A program made the translations under genes and the position numbers. The notes below the pieces were generated by a model that saw only the letters and a program-made list of their open reading frames with translations, made no database searches and had not been told where the DNA came from. A DNA stretch of 64,000 bases from Desmodesmus armatus (lineage: Eukaryota; Chlorophyta; Chlorophyceae; Sphaeropleales; Scenedesmaceae), in contig VIIQ02000263.1 of assembly GCA_007449985.2 (NCBI GenBank), forward strand, positions 23,945 through 87,944, in the 5' to 3' direction. This document shows, in pieces, positions 33,901 to 45,900 of this stretch. The number at the start of each line of letters is the position of its first letter. The stretch's first letter is position 1.

Positions 33901-36900
33901 CCACCAATGTTATTGATACTTATGCAACCATACCAGGTTGTGGGCACAAGGGGGAGCGCTAGGTGGCTGTGTGTGCTGGCACAGCTATGTGGGGGTTCAG
34001 AGCTGGTCAGCATTGACCTTGCCTGCGCCCACCTAGCCTGTCAGCACACATGGCTGCACAGCACAGCACAGCACACATTGCACAGGATGTGATCACCGCC
34101 CATCCCTACCTTCGCGGTGCACACGCCAACAATGGCGCTGGCCCTATGTCGTTCCTTCGCCTTGTGTCAAATATATCTGAACCCCTGCTGTGCCCCCCCC
34201 CCCATTTTTCACCCTCGCAACGCACATATAACCTTGGGACTAGAGGTTACGTTTTGAGGTAAACCCTGAGTCATAAGCCTGGCTGCTGTTTTTGTGTCTC
34301 CCATGCGTCCTTGTGCCCAACTCACCCGTCCCCTCCCCCTCCCCGCCCTGCCCTGCCCCTCTCGCCCTCCGCAGACCGTGTGGCTATGCAAGACGCCACT
34401 GCACAGATGGCCATGCTGCAGTTCATCAGCAGTGGCCTGCCCAAGACCATGGTGCCCTCCACTATCCACTGCGATCACCTCATTGAGGGAACAACAAGCC
34501 CACAGCCCGACAGGTGCGTGGCAGCAGCGCTGTTGACATGCGGCCCCCTTTGTTTTGCCCCAATTGTTCCAACAGGACAGGTGCCAGCTGTGACTTGTTC
34601 ATATGGTTCAGTGCTGTACACACATAGTAAAGTTGACAGGCACGTGGGTACGGGGTATCATGGTGCAGATGGCTCGTTTGTTGTCAGGTGCGGCTGATTT
34701 TGGGTCCGGCCCCTCCTGCTCACATGATGTTACGCATTGCTGACAGTCTCTACGGCATTCCACTGCCCTCACTTGTCCCCTGTCTGCAGGGAGAACTCCT
34801 TTGGAGCCGATGCTGACCTCAGCCACGCCAAGAACGTGAACGCGGAGGTGTACAACTTCCTGTCAACCGCAGGAGCCAAGTACGGCGTCGGCTTTTGGAA
34901 GCCAGGCAGCGGCATCATCCACCAGGTGTGTGTGTGGGGTAGGGGGGGGGGGGCTGGGGTGTTGTGTATGTGTGTGCGTGTCTGGGGGGGGGGGTGCATC
35001 AGTTACCAGGTCAACCTGGGAGGGAGGGGGTGATGGCCTGTCAAGCTGGATGTAGACCGGGCCTTGAAGGGGGGGGGGGCTGGGGCATCTGCCAGTCTGT
35101 GTTTGATAATCATCAGGTGCTTCCCCCCACCGGGTGTTTTTTTTGGGGGGGGGGGGGACTGCAGGCCTCCTGCCTGTTGCTGCTGCCGCCACTGCTGCTG
35201 CTCTCACACCAGCACCACGTGGCTTTGTTGGTGCAGCATATGCTGCCGTATGTTGCCTTTGGTAGAGGAGAGGGGGGCTGTTTGAGTGCCCATGCAGATG
35301 TGTTGACTAGCTTGCATTGCAGAGCAGCCGCCTCTGGTGCTGGTGGGGTGCTCCCTGTGCTGTGATGCCCAGACCACTTCTGGTGCAGCGGCACAGGCAG
35401 CTCTCACACCAGCACCACACGGCTCTGGGGGTGTGGCCGGCAGATTGTGCAGTGCCGGTGATGGTTCTTACTTGCAACGATGGGCAGAAATGCCGTTTGG
35501 GGTGGCAATGGGGATGGGGCGCAAGGGGCATTCTGGACTGCATGTTGCACACTGCTCAGCGGCACACTCAAGATGTGCAACTGGTGACTGCAGCCACCGC
35601 AATCAATCACTGCTGCTGCTGCTGGCACATCCGAAGAGCGGGACGCTCTTGGTGTCTGCCAGCAGCAGCAGTGATTGATGTGTGCCAGCAGTAGCAGCAG
35701 TGATTGATTGCGATGGTGATGTAGCCAGCAGTTGGTGTATTGTTGGGTCATGGTTATGGCCAGCAAATTTATTCTGGGTCATTACCTTCGCTGTCGAGGT
35801 GGTTTTGCGGGGACGTAGCAAGGTGGTCCACTTACTTGCACAGTTGCCAGCTCAACATTTTTTTGAGTGCCCCACTCCTCGTAACCCTTGTATGTCAAGT
35901 GAACGCGCACGACATATGCTGTAGCAAGATGCTTGAGCGCTGCATGTTGATGAATTGGCGGGATACCCCCCCCCCCCCCTCTCTACGCAACCACACACCG
36001 CTGCATCCGCTCTGCTGCGCACCGGAGGGGCCGGCTGCTGCTGTTACCGCTGCTGCTGCTCAGGCTGCTTTCTTTTGCATCATCGGCACTGTTAACTGGT
36101 GATGTATCCATGCATTGACTTACTTGACTGCTGCTGCCGCTGCTGCTTCCATCAGATCGTGCTGGAGAACTACGCCTTCCCTGGTGGCATGATGATCGGC
36201 ACAGACTCCCACACCCCCAACGCCGGTGGCCTCGGCATGTGCGCCGTGGGTGTGGGTGGTGCTGATGCTGTTGATGTGATGGCGGGACTGCCATGGGAGC
36301 TCAAGGCACCCAAGGTGGGTGTGAGGCAGGGAGGATACATGTGTAGCTAGCATGTAGGCAATATATTGATCACATGCAAGCAGTTTGTGTGGGGGGGGTG
36401 GGGGGGCTGGAGCTGACGTTTTGGATGTGATGGCAGGACTGCCATGGGAGCTCAAGGCACCTAAGGTAAGGAGGGAGGGGTCTTGCATGGGTGGGTCGAG
36501 GGCTGGGGGGGGGGTGCGCTGCTTTGCTTTGAAATGTGTGGAGGGGTGACTTCTTAGCGGTTTTGGATTCATTGGTGGCGTGCATTGGTATAGGCACACC
36601 TCTCAGTTGTGTAGTCAATGGATCTGCGTGTGTCAGTGCTGTTGATGACTCTGTGTGTGTGTCCCTGCCTGTGCTCCCCCAGGTTATCGGTGTCAAGCTG
36701 ACTGGGCGCATGAGCAAGTGGACCAGCCCCAAAGACGTCATCCTCAAGGTGTGTGTGTGTGTGGGGGGGGGGGGGGTAAAGGGTAAGGAGGGAGGGGCGC
36801 TGGACTGGGGCAAAGCCGAATGGTGTATGGATGGTGGTGTGTGTCAACATGTGGGTTGCGATTGGAGATCGTGCATCCTATCAAGGCTGTCCTGTTCACT

Positions 36901-39900
36901 TCAGTCGAATATGTTTGCGAGTCAGGGATGTGTCAGGGTTTCCAGGACTAGTTTCCGGCCTGGGTGTGGGGGAAGGAGGGGGGGGGGCATGCGTTGAATT
37001 CGTGTTTGGATGGCTGAACGTGGTCTGTATGATGCCAGCCACTCTGTACTGCATTTTCTCACGGCGCTCAGCATGTCATGTGTTGCCCCCCCCCCATCCC
37101 CGCAGGTTGCCGGCATCCTCACGGTGAAGGGTGGCACCGGCGCCATTGTGGAGTATTTCGGTGATGGTGTCGACCACATGTCATGCACCGGCATGGCCAC
37201 CATCTGCAACATGGGAGCAGGTGAGAGGGGGTGTGGCACCACATCAGGTGCACCCAGCAATGCAACGCAGCAGGTTTGTAAGGTGTGCTGAGATAATGTT
37301 GGCATGTCGAATACCTGCCGTGTGTGTGTGAGGGGGGGGGGAGCTTGGACGCAAGGGGGTGTGTTGCATCGGTTACAAGGCATAAACTTGGCATTGTTGC
37401 AGTGCAGGCTTACAACGAGTGTTTTTTGGGCGGGGGGGGGGGGGGCAGCGATGCAGTGGGGCTATGTGGTTGACAGGTGGATGGTGGTGGTTGTTCCACT
37501 GGCTTTCCTAGTTGTGCCATACTGTGCCGAGTTCCCTGCGCATGCGTTTGAGGGGAATCGTCACAGCTTGGGACGATCAGTGTGGCCTGTTGGTTGCTTA
37601 CAACAGGCATCTGTGACAGGATAGGGCTGACACACTGGTGGCCGACTTGTACTGCACACAATGAGTACCCACCCCCCACCCCTACCCCCCCACCCCTAAC
37701 CCCCCACCCCCCCTTCCACCACCACCAACCCCCCTCAACCCCCCTTGCGCCACTGGCCTTCCTGGTTTTGCCAGACTGTGCAGCTATGTCTCACACTGGG
37801 TGTGAGGGCAAGCGCCACAGCTTGGGACGATCAGGTCAGCCTGTTGGTCGTGTGCAGCACCACCACCACCCCACCCAACCCAACCACCACCACCCCCTTC
37901 ACCCCCCCCCCCTTGCGCCACTGGCCTTCCTGGTTCTGCTAGACTGTAGTCTCTGCCTATAATCCTTTTAATTCGACCAGTGTGTGTGTGTGGGGGGGGG
38001 GGGGGGGCAAGAAGCTTTTGAAAAGTCTTATGAAGAGGGCTGTGTATCATCGACGTGACGGTCACAAAGATGCTAGGGGTGGGTGTATACCCACATGCAA
38101 TGTTCATTCAGCAGCTGCCACCACATCACCGGCCTGCAGTACTCAAGATTGCCTGACTTGTTTCACTGGTTGCACTCCCTGGTTGCGAGAGGGCTGTTCT
38201 TGGTGCACCACACCGTTGCGGAAGCTGTCCAGCCGTCTGGGTGTGCGTTTTTGCAACAATGTGGTACAGCAACAATAGCCTGAGGTGGCGGCATTGGACA
38301 AGCCTGAACGCTTTTGCACCCACTGCTGGCCTAGGTTTCGTCTGCATTGGTGCCTGCCCCCCCCCCCCTTCCGCGCGTATACATGCACACAGCATCCTCC
38401 ACTCCCCCACTCACAACTGCTGCATGCCCACTGTGTAGGGAGGGGTGGGGGGGGGGGGAGGGAGGCATAAATTCATTGGGTACAAGGGTCTGTCAGCAAG
38501 TCCGTTGATCCTGACCAACATGCCAGGGAGGGTGGTGTCTGCATACAGTGTGCACTCAGCAGCTCCCCCACATCACCGGCCTTGATGATCCCAGTTTGCC
38601 AAACTTGCGTCACTGGTTGCAGCTCCTAGTTGCTCAAGGGCCGTACTTGGTGTTCCATGCTGTCACGAAGAATGTCAGCCCTTTGGGAGGGCATCACCTG
38701 TGACACTGTGGGACAACAATACCAGCCTGAGCAGGCGGCATAGGGCAAGCCTGTGTGACGGCTTATGCACCCATGCACGACCCAGGTGCCCTGCATTGTT
38801 GCCTGCCTAGTTTCCTCTCCACTTTTACTCATTCACCGCATTCTCCCCCCCCCCCCTGGCCGCGCTCTCTCATCCAGCATGCACCCATTCACTTGCCTTA
38901 CTGCAGCACCCCTTCGCTGCCTGCTTTGTTCTCACCTTCGCTGCACCGCTGATCCCTCTCTCCCCCTTCCTGCGCTGCAGAGATTGGCGCCACCACCTCC
39001 ATGTTCCCCTACAACTCACGCATGAGGGACTACCTGGTGGCCACAGGGCGCGCAGGAGCAGCAGCACTGGCAGACGCATTCAAGTGAGCAGAATGGGCGG
39101 GCGCTAGACCTCCCTGGGGGGGGGGGGGGTGCCTGGCAAGTAGTGCAGGTGGTTCTGGGGGTGGGTATATTTGCAGAAGCTCAGTTGATGGAATGGCATG
39201 TTATGCATGGGTGGTTATGCATGGGTGTTAGGGGGATTGACTGTTGTGGTGTGATGAGCACAGCAGAAAGCGTTTTTCAGGGAATGAGCTTTTGGACATG
39301 GCCTGGCAGACTGTGCCGAAGTTAAGTGTCAATGGGGGCTGTGAGAATGATGGTTGGGCACTGGGGCTTCAGGGCTGCTTCATGCTTCTTTTCAGGTTGC
39401 TGCTGACGAGAAGCATGCAGCGGTGCAGTGCACCAGGGCTCAACCCTTACTTGCCAACCAGCCGTGGTGCTGTGAATTTGCTGCTGGTGTGGAACCAAGT
39501 CAAGGGGGGGGGGGGGCTGGGGTGGCTGAGGATCGCGACTTGTAGGAATGTGATGTGGGCTGAGAGAGGGGGGGGGTCAGGCTTGTGAGGGGGTATAGAA
39601 GCGGCTGGTATGGTTTCGGTGGCAGGGGTGTTGGTGTGTGGTGGTGGGGGGGGGGGGCGAGGGTGTATAGCAACAGGGTGGTGTAGTCAGCTTAGCAGTT
39701 CCCATCAGGGTGGCAGGTTAAGCTGAGGCTGTGTTTGAGGGCTGTGGGGATGATGGTTGGGCACTGGGGCACCGGGCTGTCGCACGCTTGTCCTCTCTTA
39801 CAATGTTGCCACAGCACCAGGAAAGCCACCTGTCAATGCATTGCCAAGCAGCTGGTGGTGCTGCGAAGCTGAAGCTTGTGTGAGCCATTTTTCACGGATT

Positions 39901-42900
39901 GATGTGCCTTGTTTTGGCGGGATCGTGTTCATGCACGCCCCTGCAGCATGTCTCTACCACTCATGATGGGGGGTTGGTAGCGTCAGTGGTGGCAGGTTTG
40001 CTTGTGGAGAGCACAAGTGGGTGTGTTGTCTTTTGCGCGCGTGCACATGCGCGGGGGGGGAGGGGGGGGGGTATCCACACCATTGATCAAAATGTGATTG
40101 GCACAGCAGCTTTGAGGCGTCAGCTTGTGAGTTGAGCTGGCGTTACCGTGGGTTCTGCGGGGCTGCTGGTTGGGCACTGGGGCTCTTGGGCTGCTGCGTG
40201 CATCCTCAAGGACATTGCTGCTGGAAGCATGCAGCAGCGCAGTGCGCCAGTGCTCAGAGGTCAGTGCCACGCAGCTGGCAGTGCTGTGAAGCTGAAGCTG
40301 GTGGGAGCTTTGGAGGGAAAGGGGGAACTTCGTGCTGTGGGTGGGGTACTGCCACAGGCATTATCCGGGTCCCATAGATGCCCAGTATGTTGGATCAGAT
40401 CGTCACGTATGGGTACATCCATCTGGGGTGTGTGTGGGAGGGGGGGGGGGGGAGCAACATCAATTGTGGTGGTGTGGCAAAGGCAGCTGTGAGGCATCAG
40501 CTGGCGAGTTTGAGCCGTGGTCAGGGCTAGGGGATGATGGTTGGGCACTTGTGCTTCTGGGCTCGGCAGGGCCTCCATGCGTAAACAAGGAGGCACTGCC
40601 CAGCCCAGTGCATCAGAGCCCATACTTCAGTTTTACTGCAGCATCGGCAGACGGCTGGCATCGGAGCTGCAGATGTGCTGGCTGGCTCAAGATTGTTTTT
40701 TGAGGTTTGGGGGTGTTGATTGCAAGGAGGCCCATGCATATGTGACGAACTGATGCCAACTGACTGTTTCCACATCGTCGGTCTGCTGCGCAGTCGGGCT
40801 GCGGTGGCGGAGTCTTGGACGTCCTAGAGGCGTGTCTGACACATATCGTCACACTAACACTTGACACTGCATATGTTTCATGCTGCCATCCCCCCCCCCC
40901 TCTCTTGTGCATGTGTGTAGGGAAAACCTGCTGGCTGATGCTGTTGCTGAGTGCGATCAATTGATCAAAACAAACCTATCAGAGCTGAAGCCCCATGCTA
41001 ACGTCACATTGCCCCTGCCCCCCCCCCCCCCCCCCCGCCTGCCCGCCCCGCGCAGGGAGAACCTGGTCGCAGATGCTGGTGCTGAGTACGATCAGCTGAT
41101 CGAGATCAACCTGTCGGAGCTGGAGCCTCACGTCAATGGGCCCTTCACACCAGATCTGGCACACCCACTGAGCAAGTTCGCAGACGCAGTCAGGTACGTG
41201 TGGGGGTGGTTGGGTGGGTGTGGGTGTTTGGGGGGGGGATTCAGGGTCTGGCAAGTGGGTAATCAGATGACACATTTATTTGGGGGGGGGGGGTGGCCAC
41301 AGGGGGGGCTCGGCCGTTTGAGGGGTTTTCTGGCAATCAAGTGCATTGCACGGCTGCGTGCTCTTACTAGTCGACTAGGTGGTTGTGCCGCATATGTCCA
41401 CAGCCAGGGGTGGAAGTATGTTTGTAGCATATGTGGTCTCCACCGTAGCGGCCGCAACCCAAGTGCTGAGGTCACACAGCCACATCTCCCTTACGAAATG
41501 TGGCTGCATGACCTCAGAACAAGGGGCGGGGGTTGTTGTCAAGGAGCTCTGCAATCGTGCATGGGCAGGGTGTGTGGGTGTGGGTGTGGGTGTCGACAGA
41601 TGGAGTACTTGGATACATGCAAGCTCACTAATACTGTCCTACTTGATAGGCAAGCAACAGTGACGTAATCCCTCAGTACCGAGCAGTGCGTCGGTGGCAG
41701 GTGGAGACGCTAGACATCATCAACCTGCAGGAAAAGTGTGTGAACGCGCAGTATCAATGAAATTGTTTTGTGTGTGTGTGGGGGGGGGGGGGTGTTGAGG
41801 AGCTTCCGCAGTTGTGCATGCATGTGTGCGTCCGTGGACTTGTGTCAGCACCGTCCTGTCCATTAGTAGCTGCAGCACGGGGCTGGTGTTGCTATGGCAG
41901 GAGCTTGAGAGCCAGTGATGGGGGAGGGGAATCTGTGGTTCCCTAGATATGCAGGCAGGTTGGGTTTTCCATGCACTACTTGTCGTATTCAGGTCGTAGC
42001 CAGCGGCAGTAAAGTAAAGGTGAGCAAGCATCAGTGTGCACACCCTGTCAGCTGGCACTCCTGGCCATGTTGCTGCCTCTGTTCGTTTGTGACACAAGGA
42101 AATGACACCTAGTGTCTTGCACGACCATGGGCTCAACATGGGCAGGGGTGCAGCTGTGTGTGTACATTGGCAAAGGGACCCATGGCCCTCTATGCCTCTG
42201 GGCTGAACGATTGGCCTAAACTGAGGTTGAGCAAAGTGCCGGGCAGGTCAGCCATGCTAGTGCCACTCCCACCCACCTTGTGGTATGTGCTGTGATGTGG
42301 ATGGGGTTGTGCAGCAGCACCGAGTGGGCTGAAGTCGGCATCACCCTGCTGATGACGGCTGCACCCCCCCCCCCCCCCACACACACACACATGTGGCTCG
42401 CATGTGCTCCAGTTGTTCAACACACACTTCATGTCCAACACACTCCCTGTGTCTACAAACATGGGCATCTTGACAAGGTGAAGTTTGACACTCAATGCGC
42501 CACTTTGAATCCCCCCCTTCGGGACTGTCTGGGTCCCCCCCCCCCCCTCTCGTTCACAGGCAGAACGGGTGGCCCTCAGAGCTGAAGGCTGGTCTCATTG
42601 GGTCCTGCACCAACTCCAGCTATGAGGACATGCAGCGTGCAGCAAGCGTTGCACGCCAGGCACTGGCAGCAGGCATCAAGTCCAAGGTAGGCGCGGCGGG
42701 GGGGGGGGGGGGGGGGTGAAAGGGGGTCAGCGACATACGGAAAGGGGTGAGCAGCAACACAACATGGTTACGTAAGGTGTGCAATGGCACTGATATTACT
42801 TTCTTTGTTGGGGTCGATAACCTATGCTATGTTGTGTCTGCTGCCGCTGCTGCTGCCGCTTCCCTCAGGTGCCCTTCACCATCACCCCTGGCTCTGAGCA

Positions 42901-45900
42901 GATCCGCGCCACCATTGCCCGTGATGGACTCATGGACGTGTTCACACAGGTATCTGAGAGAGGGGGGGGGCACGGGGGCTTTTTTGGTCTGGGATTGACC
43001 AGAGGTTTGTGGAGCATGGGGGCTTGGGGGGAGAGGGAGAGGGAAGGGAGGTCTACAGGATTGCACGGAGTTTACTAGGCTGTGTACAGTGACAGTTTGG
43101 AGGGGTGTCTCGTACAGCTGGCACAGGTGTGTGGTGACGGGTTTGATGCTGCTGACACACCCAGTGGCATAACTTTGTAAAAGTGCGGGGTGTTGCACAT
43201 GTGGGTGTGGTCAGTGTGCACACCAGCAAGTCGTCTGGTATGGGAGTACTGCACAGGAGGGGCTTGGTGTGTCACATTGTAGAAGCAGTCGGTGCTTGTG
43301 CAAGCGTGACGCACCCGTGGTTTCTGTGCAATAGTCAAACACCAGTCGACTTGCTGGTGCAAACATTCTGCGCACACAGATCACAGCTGCGTTGGGGTGG
43401 GTATCATGTGTCTCCACATGTGCCCTCATTTTCTGCTGTGTTGTGGATAGTGGTTGTTCCAGATGCAGATTGTCTATCCACACCCTCCAACAAAATCACC
43501 CCCCTTTCTCCCCCTCCCCCTCCCCCCCCCCTTCCAGGTTGGTGGCACCGTGCTGGCCAACGCGTGCGGCCCCTGCATCGGTCAGTGGAAGCGTACTGAC
43601 GTGGCCAAGGGCGAAGCAAACAGTATCATCAGCAGCTACAACCGTAACTTTGCCGCCCGTAACGACGGCAACCCCGCCACCCACGCCTTCGTGGCCTCTC
43701 CTGAGATCGTGACAGCAATGGTCATCGCAGGTGAGAGGAGGATGTGTGTGTAACTATTTTGTTTGGGGGGGTCAATCTGTGTCATGATGTGTGCTGAGTG
43801 GTGCAGCGGCTGAAACAAGGAGTGACGGCAGTAAGTGTGGCATGTGACTCCTGCACTTGTGCGGTGGTGACTCACAGCAGGGCAAGGCAGCTGTTGGCAT
43901 TGCAATGTAATGATGGCAACCCTGCCACACACACCTTCGTGGCCTCTCCTGAGATTGTGACAGCAATGGCCATTGCAGGTACGAGGGGGATGAAGGGGGG
44001 GGGGGGGTGGAGGATATTTGATTTGTTTGAAGTGATACAGCGGTTGTGACGTGTGGTGTCCCTGCAGCTGCAGCTGTATGCTGATTGACAGCAGGGGATG
44101 GCTTGTGTCGGCATTGCAGTTCAACCGTTTGTTACGTAATCACTGCTGCTGCTGCTTCTCAGGTGACCTGACCTTCAACCCTGAGAAGGATACGCTGGTT
44201 GGTGCTGACGGGCGTGAGGTGCACCTGGAGTCACCCTTTGGAGATGAGCTGCCAGCACAGGTGGGTGTGTGCTGGTTGGTTTTTTTGGAGGGGGGGGGTT
44301 GAGGCCAAGGTGCTTGTGGTTTGGAGGGGGATGGCACTGCCATGCTTAGTGGTGCATTGTTCCTTGGCAGCTAGAGGCATCCAGAGAGGTTGTTTGGGTG
44401 GAGCAGTCTTTCAAGTGTTTGGTGTGCTGTGGCAGGTGATGGCTGCAGTGCATGTGTTGCAATACTCACCATTAGATCAGTTTGCGCTCCTAAGATGTGC
44501 TGTGTGTTGTGTGTTGGTACCACCCCCCCCCCCCCTGCAGGGCTTTGACCCCGGGGTTGACACCTACCAGGGCCCCCCCACAGAGGGTGACCGTAGCCGT
44601 GTGAAGGTTGATGTGGCAGTCACCAGCAACAGGCTGCAGATCCTGGAGCCATTCAAGGCATGGAACGGTGAGCAGGGGGGCGGGGGGGGGGGGGCACAGT
44701 GCTGTCATTGTGCCGGTACCGCTGCACACCGTGTACTGGGCTGTTTTTCTCCCCTTGATGCTGGACTATGCGCCCACAGTGTTCTTACTACCTCACGGCG
44801 CCTGTAGCCATTGCGCATCAGCATGCATTTGCGGAGTGCTTGCATCACCATCTTTATGTACACCACTTGGCTGTGCTGCTTCTCCCGTCACTCTGACACT
44901 GATGTTTGCAAAGCCCCCCCCCCCCCCCTACCCACCCGCCACAACCCTGTGTCCTCCCTCAGGTGACGACATCCACGACACTGCCATCCACTTTCAGGTT
45001 TATGCTGCGCTCGATGTATCACAACACTGTTGTTCTGAACCCCCAGCAGCGTGCAAGTGTGTTGAATGCGTGAACACCACCTGACTGTGCTGCTGCGCCC
45101 ATCATCTCTCCCACTGCTGCCCCCCCCCCCCAGGTGATGACATCCACGACGCTGCCATCCTGATCAAGGCCAAGGGCAAGTGTACTACCGACCACATCAG
45201 CATGGCAGGCCCCTGGCTGAAGTACCGTGGACACCTCGACAACATCAGCAACAACATGCTCATCGGTGAGAGGGGTAGAATGTGGGGGAGATGGGGGAGG
45301 ATGTGATGCACTGACTCACTGCATCAGACAGTTCCAAAAAGCATGTTCTCGGTGCAGTGTAGCGACTACTGCCATGCGCTTGCACGTTGCGGCCTGTTTT
45401 GATTGGAGCTTCTCAATGCATTACTGCATGCTGGGTTCTGCTGTGTCTCGCAGTGACATGTGGTAGTGTATGTCTCATCCTGCTGCTACGGGTGTCCTGC
45501 TGTTGCTGCTGCTGCTGCTGCTGCTGTCCTGCAGGTGCCGTCAACGCTGCCAATGAGAAGGTGAATGCTGTTGTGAATGTGCTGACTGGTGAGGAGGACG
45601 CAGTGCCAGCCACTGCACGCTACTACAAGAGCAAGGGGCTGCCATGGGTGGTGGTCGGTGAGTCACACAGGGGCTGGGTGTGTGGTGGTTTGGGGGGGGG
45701 CTTGGTGTGGGTGTGTGGGGTAATGCTGCTGGCTAAGGCACCCAGTGGCGCAGCTTGGCTTGCAGGCGTAGTGTGGGCATGTGCATGATATGGTGTGTAG
45801 TCAGTGTGCACCAGCAAGTGTCTCTTATGCGAGTGTTGCACAGGAGGGGCCAGGCGCGTGGTGCTCCCAGGACCAGTGCATGGTTGTGGAAGCACGACAC

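Noticed and set aside
40921..41010. Mutually exclusive duplicate of aconitase exon 11
   Set aside because: The copy lacks the 3' half of the exon and any donor; it runs into a C-tract.
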